From: Ancylomarina salipaludis
Lineage (GTDB): Bacteria > Bacteroidota > Bacteroidia > Bacteroidales > Marinifilaceae
DNA length: 64,000 bases
Assembly (NCBI RefSeq): GCF_004122035.1
Contig: NZ_SAXA01000015.1
Location: 25,824 to 89,823 of the forward strand
Direction of reading: 5' to 3'
Shown: positions 54,791 through 63,598 of the stretch, piece by piece
Numbering within the stretch: position 1 is the stretch's first letter
Layout: each line of letters starts with the position of its first letter
Made by a program: the position numbers and the translations under genes
Notes under the pieces: generated by a model
Told to the model about the DNA's origin: nothing
The model's input: the letters and a program-made list of their open reading frames with translations, nothing else
The model's database searches: none

Positions 54791-54876
54791 TTCGTTTTCC
54801 TACGCTGCTATTATGCATGTCAGGTTCCAGGGTTTTATCTCAGCCTGATAAAATCAAGCACCCCTAACGGTATGAC
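54791..54876 (-). promoter_or_regulatory. TPP riboswitch controlling thiD
   Basis: On the minus strand the aptamer contains the conserved TTAGGGGTGC, GGCTGAGATAAAACCC, then GAACCTGACATGC, and TAATAGCAGCGTAGGAAAA: P2/P3 with the CTGAGA core and the P4/P5 pyrophosphate-binding GCGTAGGAA. It lies about 100 bases upstream of the thiD ATG. Between them AAGAGC and GCTCTT (54761-54766/54777-54782) could be part of the expression platform. TPP binding should shut the gene off. Confidence 0.93.
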
Positions 54877-54983
54877 AAATATATTCTTTTTATGATTAAA
54901 TCTATAAAATGCTATCACATTCAATTATTTCAATAAAATTGAATTCTTATGGAAAATCCGTGTGAAAATTTAAACAATATGTC

Positions 54984-54991
54984 TATTTTTG
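54984..54991 (+). promoter_or_regulatory. -7 promoter element (TATTTTTG)
   Basis: TATTTTTG fits TAnnTTTG exactly and ends 17 bases before the ATG at 55008, leaving a very short leader. Confidence 0.45.
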
Positions 54992-55007
54992 AGAAAAATA
55001 TATACAT

Positions 55008-55661
55008 ATGCTAAGTATTTCTCAGATCGTAGAAAAAATCATTGCACATCAGCCTTTTCTTGCTGAAGCTTTGGTTGAGGGATTAATCAATGTTTCCTCA
55101 TTGGCTCGAAAAATTCAGCCCGAGGTGGAACAACATTTTGGAGACCAGGTGAAAAGTGGCGCAATCGTTATGTCGATCAATAGACTGATTCCTAAAATGA
55201 AAGGTAAAATTTCTCATCTTGGAGCAGAAGTGGTTGTTCGGGATATAATTGTTCGTTCACAATTAGTGGATTACACCTATAAAAATTCAAGTATGCTGAT
55301 TGAAAGGCATACAGATTTGTTAAGGGCTATTGGTCCCAATCGGGAATTTTTCTATACAATGGTTCAGGGGGTTTTTGAATCGAATTTAGTTGTTAGTCAA
55401 TCCTTAGCTGATCAGGTTGAAACTATTTTTAAGGAAGAAAGCATGTTGAGTAAAAGTGGGCGTCTTTCTGCTGTGACCCTTAAATTACCGGATGTGAATG
55501 CGCAACAGGCCGGTTTCTATTACCACATTCTTAAAAGTATTGCCTGGGCTGGGATTAATATTCGTGAGGTGATATCTACCACTAATGAATTTACGATTGT
55601 GGTAAACGATGATGCAATTGATAAAACCTTCTCCGTTCTGAAGAATTTGGGACAAAGCTAG
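55008..55661 (+). CDS. ACT-like domain protein, regulatory
   Basis: A 217-residue cytoplasmic protein. The N-terminal 95 residues are helical (VSSLARKIQPEVEQHFG; VMSINRLIPKMKG) and resemble a DNA-binding helix bundle. The C-terminal half has an ACT-like pattern: LSAVTLKLPDVNAQQAGFYY, SIAWAGINIREVISTTNEFTIVVN. Such proteins in this phylum are often annotated as aspartate-kinase-like, but there is no kinase domain. It may sense an amino acid. Function inferred only. Confidence 0.7.
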   Translation: MLSISQIVEKIIAHQPFLAEALVEGLINVSSLARKIQPEVEQHFGDQVKSGAIVMSINRLIPKMKGKISHLGAEVVVRDIIVRSQLVDYTYKNSSMLIERHTDLLRAIGPNREFFYTMVQGVFESNLVVSQSLADQVETIFKEESMLSKSGRLSAVTLKLPDVNAQQAGFYYHILKSIAWAGINIREVISTTNEFTIVVNDDAIDKTFSVLKNLGQS

Positions 55662-55683
55662 ACTATAGAGATTGATACAAGAC

Positions 55684-55712
55684 AAAAAAAGGGATGCCCA
55701 AAGCATCCCTTT
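55684..55712 (-). terminator. terminator of the TPR gene (minus strand)
   Basis: AAAGGGATGC (55688-55697) and GCATCCCTTT (55703-55712) form a stem. On the minus strand it ends in a run of seven T (plus-strand A at 55684-55690). It also separates the converging plus-strand gene. Confidence 0.88.
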
Positions 55713-55734
55713 AATATTTTGAAGTGATTGTCGT

Positions 55735-56466
55735 TTACAATACAGCTTTAACTTCTTTCAATAAAGAGTCAACATCTTCTCTGGCTGGAGCAAGAGTTTT
55801 CGCTTTAGTGTACTGATCAACAGCTTTTTTGTAGAATGATTTTGCTTTTGCAATTTCAGCAGCAAACTTCTCTTTTTCAGTATTTGCTAATGGATTGGCT
55901 GCAGCTTGAATTTTAGCACCTTCTCCAAAGTATAAAGAACCAAGGCTAACGATAGCATCTGTTTTCATTGAAGACTTCACTTCGATAGCATTTTTGTATG
56001 CAGCTTCAGCTTCGTCAAATTTAGAAGCTTTTTGAGCTTTTTGTCCTTCAATTAGGTAATACGTAGCTAAGGTTTTAGTCAATTTTGCATTTTTAGCAGG
56101 AACAGCAGCAATACCAGCTTTTAAGGTTGCAACCATCTCGTCATATTTGTTAAGTTTTTTAAGAGCATTTGCTTTGCTTAAATATGAACTTGACAATTTA
56201 TATTTAGCTGCTATTGTTTTGTCAAAATAAATAACCGCTTTAGCGTAATCTTTTACTTTTGAAGCTGCATATCCAACATTGTAAACAGTTTTGATATCAT
56301 CTGCTGCTTCAGGTAATCTTAGGTAGTTTTCTAAATGAACGATAGCTGCTTTGTAATCTTTAGCCTTTAGTGCGGCGTTTCCGTCATTTTTTAATTGAAC
56401 AGCATCCTGAGCAAATGCACCTAAAACACTTATACATACAACTAGGGTAAGAAATAACTTTTTCAT
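55735..56466 (-). CDS. exported tetratricopeptide-repeat protein
   Basis: A 243-residue protein with signal MKKLFLTLVVCISVLGAFAQ, followed by TPR-like units (NAALKAKDYKAAIVHLENYL; YAKAVIYFDKTIAAKYKLSS; ASKFDEAEAAYKNAIEVKS). It is rich in Ala and Lys. A probable periplasmic scaffold with no known partner, similar in layout to the protein at 37757-38926. Monocistronic. Confidence 0.83.
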   Translation of the reverse strand: MKKLFLTLVVCISVLGAFAQDAVQLKNDGNAALKAKDYKAAIVHLENYLRLPEAADDIKTVYNVGYAASKVKDYAKAVIYFDKTIAAKYKLSSSYLSKANALKKLNKYDEMVATLKAGIAAVPAKNAKLTKTLATYYLIEGQKAQKASKFDEAEAAYKNAIEVKSSMKTDAIVSLGSLYFGEGAKIQAAANPLANTEKEKFAAEIAKAKSFYKKAVDQYTKAKTLAPAREDVDSLLKEVKAVL

Positions 56467-56719
56467 ATTCGTAATTTGGTTTAAATTTTAGATCTGGGCC
56501 ACAAAACAATATTAACTCAACTTAAAAGAAATTAAAAGTGTTTTGTATTCCGATCGATGTCACTTATGTTATTAATTTTTGTTCTCGTTTTTCAAAAACA
56601 AGCCTAAAAATAACGATTTCATTAAATAATCAAATAAAATTGATTAAAAAATTGTTAAAAGAAACTTGTCGCCTGATGAGTATTCCCACATAATCAGACT
56701 TTAAGGTTAAAAAGAACTT

Positions 56720-57250
56720 CTAGAATTCTAATTGAACCAGTTCTCCAAATCCTGCCGGTGCTTCGTTAAAAGCTTCTTTCAACTGGATATTCTTATGTAT
56801 TGCCTGAAGGGTTCTGATTACTCCTCCATGAGTTACAATTGCAATATCTTGCTGCTCTAACTTTTTTAAGTCTTCTAAAAACTTTACCACACGCTCGTGA
56901 AGCATTACAAAAGATTCACCATTGGAACATTTTTTATTCACGAAGTCTTCCATCCATTTATCCAGAAAAGGATCTTGAATCTCGTCCCAGGCCTTGCCTT
57001 CCCAATCTCCAAAATTCAGTTCCATCAATCGATCATCGAATGTTACAGCTTCGCCAAACAAGTCTGTTGCAAGCGTTTTTGCACGTGTGAGTGGACTCGA
57101 ATAATAAGCGTCAAACTTCAAATCATCAATATTCTTTTTAATTGCTTCCAGTTCTTCAGGGTAAGTCTCAAGCAATTCAACGTCTTTTTGTCCGTAACAA
57201 ACACCTGGTTTTACATTAACCTTTGTGTGTCTTATTAAGTGAAGTATCAT
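56720..57250 (-). CDS. cobC: alpha-ribazole phosphatase-like histidine phosphatase
   Basis: A 176-residue phosphoglycerate-mutase-fold enzyme. The catalytic phospho-His lies in LIRHTKVNVKPGVCYGQKD (His7). YYSSPLTRAKTLA is the second Arg motif, MELNFGDWEGKAWDEI the Glu motif, and IVTHGGVIRTL the second His motif. With cobS and cobT upstream on the same strand, the substrate is likely alpha-ribazole-5'-phosphate or cobalamin-5'-phosphate. A hairpin at 57310-57338 lies between it and cobS, so it may be transcribed separately. Confidence 0.88.
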   Translation of the reverse strand: MILHLIRHTKVNVKPGVCYGQKDVELLETYPEELEAIKKNIDDLKFDAYYSSPLTRAKTLATDLFGEAVTFDDRLMELNFGDWEGKAWDEIQDPFLDKWMEDFVNKKCSNGESFVMLHERVVKFLEDLKKLEQQDIAIVTHGGVIRTLQAIHKNIQLKEAFNEAPAGFGELVQLEF

Positions 57251-57309
57251 ATTTGTTTTGTTTCTTTTGAATGAATAGACAAAAATAGTAATATGAAATG
57301 AATTGTAGC

Positions 57310-57338
57310 AAAAAAGCCACCTGTTGAAGTGGCTTTAA
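57310..57338 (-). terminator. terminator or attenuator after cobS
   Basis: AAAGCCAC (57313-57320) pairs with GTGGCTTT (57329-57336). On the minus strand the stem ends in a run of six T. It lies 26 bases past the cobS stop and 60 bases before the cobC start. Confidence 0.75.
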
Positions 57339-57363
57339 TCTGTTATTTTATTTCTTACAACAA

Positions 57364-58122
57364 TTACATGTGGACTGAAATGATATAAATACTCAAATAA
57401 ATTACAATTTCAACCACCTGCTGTGTGGCTCCAATGCAGTCGCCTGTATAGCCGCCAATCCATTTTTGAAAGAAGCGTCCCAAAAGGTATTTGGCTAAAA
57501 AAGCCGGGATAATGATCAGGAAATATTTGACATCCTGTAAAAGGAGAATGGGTAAAAGCCCCGTAAGCCATAAAAAGATTTGATTTCCCCGACTTAGCTT
57601 GTGGGCATAATCTTTAGCTTTTGAATTATCCACACGAGCATACTCGTGACTATTGACCAAACTGCCGGCAAGGGTTCTGCTTAGTGAATGGGCCACAATT
57701 AAAACCACGGGTAATGAACTTGCTGAAATGGCTTCCATACCAAAGAAACGAGCCAGAACAACAAATAAAATACCCGAAATGCCAAAAGCGCCCACCAAAG
57801 AATCTTTCATGATCTCAAGAATACGCTCCTTGGTCCAACCCCCTCCAAAACCATCGCAAACATCCATAAATCCGTCTTCGTGTAAAGCACCCGTAAATAA
57901 AACGGTAAACACCATGCTTAAAATAAGGGAAATATGGAAAGGCAAAAGCCAATGAGCCAATACGAAGACCAAAGCACTCAAACCACCAATAATAATGCCC
58001 GAAAGGGAAAAATACTTAACTGCTTCGTGTTGATAGGCTTTTTCAAATTTAGCCCATCCTGGGAAAGGAATTCGTGTGAAAAAGGAAAGTGCTGTGAAGA
58101 AGATATTGAGTTCTCTAAACAT
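57364..58122 (-). CDS. cobS: adenosylcobinamide-GDP ribazoletransferase (cobalamin synthase)
   Basis: A 252-residue integral membrane enzyme that joins adenosylcobinamide-GDP and alpha-ribazole to form cobalamin. ALSFFTRIPFP begins it. The signature LHEDGFMDVCDGFGGGWTKERILEIMKDSLVG (about 80-112) contains the Asp residues that bind the metal. The C-terminus GGYTGDCIGATQQV is the conserved end. About six membrane segments. I start at the ATG 58122; the open frame reaches a TTG at 58146. Between it and cobT lies an inverted repeat of 13 bp. Confidence 0.95.
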   Translation of the reverse strand: MFRELNIFFTALSFFTRIPFPGWAKFEKAYQHEAVKYFSLSGIIIGGLSALVFVLAHWLLPFHISLILSMVFTVLFTGALHEDGFMDVCDGFGGGWTKERILEIMKDSLVGAFGISGILFVVLARFFGMEAISASSLPVVLIVAHSLSRTLAGSLVNSHEYARVDNSKAKDYAHKLSRGNQIFLWLTGLLPILLLQDVKYFLIIIPAFLAKYLLGRFFQKWIGGYTGDCIGATQQVVEIVIYLSIYIISVHM

Positions 58123-58138
58123 AGAAAGTAGATTGGCA

Positions 58139-58182
58139 ATTAACAATTAGTGATAGAAACAGATCTAAAACTAATTGTTAAT
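58139..58182. repeat. 13-bp perfect inverted repeat between cobT and cobS
   Basis: ATTAACAATTAGT (58139-58151) and ACTAATTGTTAAT (58170-58182) form a perfect 13-bp stem with an 18-base loop. There is no T-run, so it is not a typical terminator. It could be an mRNA-stability hairpin or a small dispersed element. Confidence 0.5.
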
Positions 58183-58199
58183 CACTCATTGTAAATTAA

Positions 58200-59237
58200 T
58201 TATTCGGCATTACTCACACCAGCTTCATCGAAACTAGCCATTTCGTTTAGGAAATTGACTGCCGATTGAATCAATGGAAAAGCAACAGCAGCACCTGTAC
58301 CCTCGCCTAAACGCATGCCCATATCCAATAGTGGTTTTGCTTTAAGCTGATCGAGCATTAACTGATGCCCTTTTTCTTGTGACTTATGTGTGAAAATACA
58401 ATAGTCTAAAATATTAGGATTCATTTTAGAGGCCGCTAATAAAGCGGAAGTAATAATGAAGCCATCTACCATGATACACATCTTCAGCTCAGCAGCCTTG
58501 AGCATGGCACCTGCTATCATCACAATTTCGAAGCCGCCAAAGTAAGTTAATACCTCTTCAGCTGTGTTGCCACCTCTGTATTTTGAAAGGGCACGACCCA
58601 GAATTTCATATTTACGTTGTAGTCCTTCGTCATCCCATCCGGTACCACGGCCAACACAAGCACTCAGCTCAATATTGCTAAGAAGATGGAGAATAATAGC
58701 AGCCGAAGATGTATTCGCTATTCCCATTTCTCCAAAACCAATAATATTAGACCCTTCGGAGTGAATGCGTTCGACTAAATCGCCACCCCGTTTCATTGCT
58801 TTTTCGAACTCTTCACTGCTCATAGCAGATTCGTTAAGGTAGGATTTGGTTCCATAAGCAATTTTGGCATTCAAAACGCCTGAACTTTTATCAAAATCAT
58901 AGTTGACACCGGCATCTATAATACGGATATCAATATCGTGCTGTTTGGCAAAAACATTTATGGCTGCACCGCCATTCATAAAATTGGCAACCATCTGCCA
59001 GGTCACTTCCTGTGGATAAGGACTCACCCCATCAAGAGCAATACCGTGATCGGCGGCAAAAACCATAATAACCGGTTTTTTTAGTGCCGGACTTAAGGTG
59101 TTCTGAATACAACCAATGTGTTTGGCCATCTCCTCCAACTTGCCCAAAGAGCCGAGAGGCTTGGTTTTTAAATCAATTTTATGCTGAAGCGCTTCAGCTT
59201 TCTCTGTGTTAAGAGCGCTTATATTGTATTGAATCAT
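58200..59237 (-). CDS. cobT: nicotinate-nucleotide-dimethylbenzimidazole phosphoribosyltransferase, copy 1
   Basis: A 345-residue CobT that makes alpha-ribazole phosphate from a lower-ligand base and nicotinate mononucleotide. It has KPLGSLGKLEEMA at the start, VMVFAADHGIALDGVSPYPQ (about 57-76), GGAAINVFAKQH, and GFGEMGIANTSSAAIIL with the conserved Glu. VGRGTGWDDEGL and the C-terminal GMRLGEGTGAAVAFPLI carry the catalytic Glu. It lies 77 bases upstream of cobS on the same strand. The base preference cannot be told. Confidence 0.95.
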   Translation of the reverse strand: MIQYNISALNTEKAEALQHKIDLKTKPLGSLGKLEEMAKHIGCIQNTLSPALKKPVIMVFAADHGIALDGVSPYPQEVTWQMVANFMNGGAAINVFAKQHDIDIRIIDAGVNYDFDKSSGVLNAKIAYGTKSYLNESAMSSEEFEKAMKRGGDLVERIHSEGSNIIGFGEMGIANTSSAAIILHLLSNIELSACVGRGTGWDDEGLQRKYEILGRALSKYRGGNTAEEVLTYFGGFEIVMIAGAMLKAAELKMCIMVDGFIITSALLAASKMNPNILDYCIFTHKSQEKGHQLMLDQLKAKPLLDMGMRLGEGTGAAVAFPLIQSAVNFLNEMASFDEAGVSNAE

Positions 59238-59425
59238 AATTCGAATATTTTGAGTGAATTTTGGGTTAAATCAGTATCTAAGGTAGTTATTTTGCTTTAA
59301 AATTAGACTTAGCAACAAGGTCATTTTTCACCTTTATTTACTTTTGCCTTACTCTGTTTCGACTCCGCTCAAGGCCCAATGTTGGGCTTATTTCACGTTA
59401 TACTTTAACCTTTTTTATTTTAAAC
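59238..59425. other. spacer between the two cobT genes
   Basis: 188 bases containing GTTTCGACTCCGCTCAAGG and GCCCAATGTTGGGC, which look like short dispersed intergenic repeat pieces. No riboswitch is seen. Confidence 0.45.
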
Positions 59426-60484
59426 TTAGTGGCTAGCCGCTTCTTCAACCGCTTCGCTGACGCCGGCTTCCTCGAATGATGCCATTTCATTAAAGTATTG
59501 TACGGCTGATTTTACCAGAGGGTAACAAACCATGGCACCGGTGCCTTCTCCCAATCGCATGCCGATGTCCATAATCGGTTCTGCACCCAAATGATTGAGC
59601 ATACTGATGTGTGCTTTCTCGTTCGATTTGTGGGCATATAAACAGTATTCTAAAACCTTAGGATTGATTTTTGACGCAGCCAATAGTGCCGATGTAATGA
59701 TAAAACCATCAATTAGAAGTGTCATTTTCAGTTCGGCCGCCTTAAGCATTCCTCCCATAATCATGGCAATTTCAAAACCACCAAAATAGGTCATCACCTC
59801 AAGAGCATCATCTGTTTTGCCTGTGTATTTCGACAGACCTTCATTTAAAAGCTCGTATTTGCTCTTCACTCCGGCTTGATCGAGTCCGGTACCACGTCCC
59901 ACGCAATCTTCAAGAGGAATATTGGCTAAAAGACTTAGGATAAGTGCTGCCGAAGAGGTGTTCCCAATCCCTTTTTCACCGAAAGCAATAAAATTACAGC
60001 CTTCCTTATGGCAATCTTCAATAATACCCGCTCCCTTTTCAATGGCCTCCAGGCATTGTTCCTTAGTCATGGCAGACTCAAATCGGTAGTTTTTAGTTCC
60101 ATAAGCAATCTTACGGTTGATGATATTCAATTCGGGCTCGAAATCGTGATCAACCCCTGCATCAACCACCTTAAAATCGATACCATGCTGACGCGAAAAA
60201 ACATTAATCGCTGCTCCGCCTTGCATGTAATTGTAAAGCATCTGGTAACTTACCGATTTAGGATAAAAACTCACGCCATCATCTGCAATTCCATGATCAC
60301 CAGCAAAAACGACTACTGTAGGCTTTTTAATCTCAGGGCTCAAACTGCTCTGTATCTTTGCTATTTTACAAGCAATACGCTCTAAAATTCCCAAAGAACC
60401 TAAAGGTTTGGTTTTATTGTTGGTCTTATTTAATATTTTCTCGTCTAGTTCAGTAGACAGGTTTTCTATTTTAAATTCTTGCAT
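59426..60484 (-). CDS. cobT: nicotinate-nucleotide-dimethylbenzimidazole phosphoribosyltransferase, copy 2
   Basis: A 352-residue paralogue of the cobT immediately downstream, with the same motifs: KPLGSLGILERIA, VVFAGDHGIADDGVSFYP, GGAAINVFSRQHGIDF, FIAFGEKGIGNTSSAALIL, VGRGTGLDQAG and GMRLGEGTGAMVCYPLV. Both copies keep the catalytic Glu. Differences in the base-binding half suggest different lower ligands or a heterodimer, as known for ArsAB of Sporomusa. It is the first gene of the leftward cluster (cobT2, cobT1, cobS, cobC). No cobalamin riboswitch is visible upstream. Confidence 0.93.
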   Translation of the reverse strand: MQEFKIENLSTELDEKILNKTNNKTKPLGSLGILERIACKIAKIQSSLSPEIKKPTVVVFAGDHGIADDGVSFYPKSVSYQMLYNYMQGGAAINVFSRQHGIDFKVVDAGVDHDFEPELNIINRKIAYGTKNYRFESAMTKEQCLEAIEKGAGIIEDCHKEGCNFIAFGEKGIGNTSSAALILSLLANIPLEDCVGRGTGLDQAGVKSKYELLNEGLSKYTGKTDDALEVMTYFGGFEIAMIMGGMLKAAELKMTLLIDGFIITSALLAASKINPKVLEYCLYAHKSNEKAHISMLNHLGAEPIMDIGMRLGEGTGAMVCYPLVKSAVQYFNEMASFEEAGVSEAVEEAASH

Positions 60485-60582
60485 AGGTTTAGTGTGTTTT
60501 GTAAGGCTTGCAATTTACACAAAATGCGAACTTATACTTGAGAAATTTTAATGCTAGAGAATATATTTTCGATAAGGAACCT

Positions 60583-60620
60583 GTCATTACGAATGAACCT
60601 AAGTGATTGAAGTAATCTCA
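60583..60620 (+). repeat. dispersed intergenic repeat, forward copy
   Basis: GTCATTACGAA... GAAGTAATCTCA has the shape of the widespread GTCATTGCGA...GCAATCTC intergenic element. A closer copy with the same ends lies at 63762-63800. Confidence 0.6.
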
Positions 60621-60682
60621 AAACGAGAGTAGTTAAGTTAATTCGCTACACATCCGGGTCTGCTCTGACGGAATATGAATTT

Positions 60683-61640
60683 GAGGCTCTCAATAAAACT
60701 TAGCTAATAAAATCTAGTCATACCCTGACACGTGCAGCTTGCTTATAATCAGAGCATGACGGTCAATAGATTGAGGGTCTCACTCCCAGTGAAGCTCTCA
60801 ATAAAACTTAGCTAATAAACCTAGTCATACCCTGACACGTGCAGCTTGCCTAAAGTCAGAGCATGATGGTCTCACTTTTTTGTGAGGCTCTCAATAAAAG
60901 TTAGCCAATAAAATCTAGTCATACCCTGACATGTACGGCTTGCTTATAGTCAGAGCATGACACTCAATATTTTGAGGGTCTCACTTTTTTGTGAGGCTCT
61001 CAATAAAACTTAGCTAATAAACCTAGTCATACCCTGACACGTGCAGCTTGCTTATAGTCAGAGCATGACATTCAATAGTTTGAGGGTCTCACTCCCAGTG
61101 AGGCTCTCAATAAAACTTAGCTAATAAACCTAGTCATACCCTGACATGTACGGCTTGCTTATAGTTAGAGCATGACGGTCAATAGTTTGAGGGTCTCACA
61201 CCTAGTGAGGCTCTCAATAAAACTTAGCTAATAAACCTAGTCATACCCTGACATGTACGGCTTGCTTATAGTTAGAGCATGACGGTCAATAGTTTGAGGG
61301 TCTCACTCCCAGTGAAGCTCTCAATAAAATCTAGTCATACCCTGACACGTGCAGCTTGCCTATAGTCAGAGCATGACATTCAATAGTTTGAGGGTCTCAC
61401 TCCCAGTGTGGCTCTCAATAAAACTTAGCCAATAAAATCTAGTCATACCCTGACATGTGCAGCTTGCTTATAGTCAGAGCATGACGGTCAATAGTTTGAG
61501 GGTCTCACTCCCAGTGAGGCTCTCAATAAAACTTAGCCAATAAAATCTAGTCATACCCTGACATGTGCAGCTTGCCTATAGTCAGAGCATGACGGTCAAT
61601 AGTTTGAGGGTTTCACTTTTTTTGTGAGGCTCCCAATAAA
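60683..61640. repeat. nine-copy ~107-bp tandem repeat with two conserved hairpins per unit
   Basis: The marker GTCATACCCTGAC recurs at 60717, 60824, 60918, 61026, 61133, 61240, 61334, 61442 and 61550, giving periods of 107, 94, 108, 107, 107, 94, 108 and 108. Each unit holds stem A (GTCATACCCTGAC with GTCAGAGCATGAC, 11 of 13 pairs) and stem B (TTGAGGGTCTCACT with AGTGAGGCTCTCAA, 14 pairs including two wobbles). Loops vary (ccc, tttttt) while the stem is kept. All frames carry stops. It lies between cobT copy 2 and the membrane protein at 61772. Confidence 0.95.
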
Positions 61641-61771
61641 GCTATAAACAAAATCACGAATCCCTTTCCTAAATAAACAATCTATATTCCTTTATGTTTT
61701 TTCTTTTCGTCATCTATTTATCGTTAAATTTGATTGATCAAAAAAAGAAAATATATCAAAACGGTATTTAA

Positions 61772-63598
61772 ATGAATAAAAATGATCTTCTAGGTGAAAG
61801 AACTGATATTTCTGACATTAAAGAAATTAAAGGTGAAAATGGCGTTAGTAGATATGAATTGAACACACCTAAAAAAATTATAAACTGGATAAAATATAAG
61901 TTTGAACAGCAAGAGATTGATTACGATAAAGAATATAAGCCTTTCTCTTTTTTTAAATATATTGATCTTTCAAACTGTATTATTAGTACCACTACAAATG
62001 GCGATAAACCCTCGCTCACTAACTTATGTGATATATTAAAAGAAAATGACAAAGCTGAAAAACTAGATTGTTTCATTAACAATGGTGCTGGTATAGAGAA
62101 CACCTACTATCATGAGATTAAACTAAGAGTGGTATGCGAAAATAGTTTGATTTACAGTGCTTTCTTCAACCAAACTAAGTTTCATAAGTATGTTAATTTC
62201 AAAAATTCAACATTTAATGGGAATGCCTTTTTCAGTGGCTGTTTCTTTGAAGAACATGCAAACTTCCAAAACGCTAAATTTATTCGTAACTCAAATTTTG
62301 ATAGGTGTATATTTAATAAAGATGTATACTTTAATGAAGCACTATTCAATATACATGAGATCTCTTTTGATAATTCCATCTTTAAAGGTAATTTTCATGG
62401 ACAGAGCATAGAATTTATAAATGATCCTAGAAGAGATACTCCATTTATAGATTTTAGAAACTCCGAATTTTACAAACAGGTTGATTTGTCCTACAATAAT
62501 TTTGATCGTGCTTGCTATTTCGGTGATGCTAAGTTTCATAGTAATATTCTCCTACGTAAAACACACTTTGAGGTATCAGTCTGTTTTTATGATACTGAGC
62601 TAGAAGGCAATATTTTATTCACAGCCTATCCTGAAGAAGAACAAGAAGAGTTTACTGAGATTACTCCAAATATCATAAATAAAATCACTTTCAGGAGAGC
62701 TAAAATATTTGGCAGAATAGACTTTGAAAATTGTAAAATTGATTTACTCGAAGCTAGTTTTGCTAATATTAATAAAGGTGCTTTATTTAGAATTTATGAA
62801 TCAAATATTAAACGTTTAGATTTTACATCGGTATATAATGACGGTGTTATAATGCTTGAAGATAATCAAGATAATATTGAAGAAATAACCTTTAAAAGTG
62901 CTCTAAACACAGGACTCGTTGAAATAGAAGATACTAATGCAAAAACTATTGTAGACAGAAAGACTGCTCGCCTATTGAAGGATTCGGCTAATAAAAGTGG
63001 AAATTCAATAGATGGCTTGCATTATAAGGCTAAAGAAATGGCTTTGTACCAAAAAGAACTAATAAGCAAAATTAAACCTAGTTTAGTATTAAAAACTCTA
63101 TTGCATAACCTACAAGATTCAGTAACAAGAAAAATAATACTGTCAGTATTATTTGCAATCCCAGCTCTAATTATAGTTTTTAGCTCTCATCAAATACTTT
63201 TTACCTTAATAGCTTTTATAACTCTCTTAATATTTATATGGACTTCAATCGGTTCATTCTTAAATGAAATGATTGTACTGATGCTAAACACCATTTCGAA
63301 TAAAAATGGATTAAGCTGGATTCGAGGCGTGCTATTTACACTTACAGTTTGGTTATTGTTCTATGGCGTATTTATTATGAGCCGCGATGGTATTGGAGAT
63401 GTATTCTTCCTAAGCATCGAAACAAATAGAGAAGGCTTTATTAAATATCTATGGTTACCTAGTGGTATCAATGATCTTTTTATAGATAAGGAAAAGACAA
63501 TAAGTAACCTTGCTATCTTTATTTTTATACTTGGAAAAATAGTTATCGCTTATGGTATCTATCAAACCATTACTGCCTTTAGAAAGTATAAGAATTAG
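61772..63598 (+). CDS. pentapeptide-like repeat protein with C-terminal membrane segments
   Basis: A 608-residue protein. Residues about 120-300 hold repeats of the form F-x-x-(A/S/C)-x-F, for example FKNSTF, FSGCFF, FQNAKF, FDRCIF, FNEALF, FDNSIF, FRNSEF and FGDAKF. These build a right-handed quadrilateral beta-helix as in pentapeptide proteins. The C-terminus has four membrane segments: about 453-472, 475-495, 515-535 and 580-600. It ends AYGIYQTITAFRKYKN. The N-terminal 110 residues are charged and unrecognised. No signal peptide. It is framed by the tandem array and dispersed repeats. Function unknown. Confidence 0.8.
   Translation: MNKNDLLGERTDISDIKEIKGENGVSRYELNTPKKIINWIKYKFEQQEIDYDKEYKPFSFFKYIDLSNCIISTTTNGDKPSLTNLCDILKENDKAEKLDCFINNGAGIENTYYHEIKLRVVCENSLIYSAFFNQTKFHKYVNFKNSTFNGNAFFSGCFFEEHANFQNAKFIRNSNFDRCIFNKDVYFNEALFNIHEISFDNSIFKGNFHGQSIEFINDPRRDTPFIDFRNSEFYKQVDLSYNNFDRACYFGDAKFHSNILLRKTHFEVSVCFYDTELEGNILFTAYPEEEQEEFTEITPNIINKITFRRAKIFGRIDFENCKIDLLEASFANINKGALFRIYESNIKRLDFTSVYNDGVIMLEDNQDNIEEITFKSALNTGLVEIEDTNAKTIVDRKTARLLKDSANKSGNSIDGLHYKAKEMALYQKELISKIKPSLVLKTLLHNLQDSVTRKIILSVLFAIPALIIVFSSHQILFTLIAFITLLIFIWTSIGSFLNEMIVLMLNTISNKNGLSWIRGVLFTLTVWLLFYGVFIMSRDGIGDVFFLSIETNREGFIKYLWLPSGINDLFIDKEKTISNLAIFIFILGKIVIAYGIYQTITAFRKYKN

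Noticed and set aside
60485..60682. Cobalamin riboswitch upstream of cobT copy 2
   Set aside because: No B12-box (GCCACTG-type) or expected core could be found by eye on the minus strand.
60683..61640. CRISPR array
   Set aside because: The whole 107-bp unit is conserved. There are no short direct repeats with unique spacers and no cas genes.
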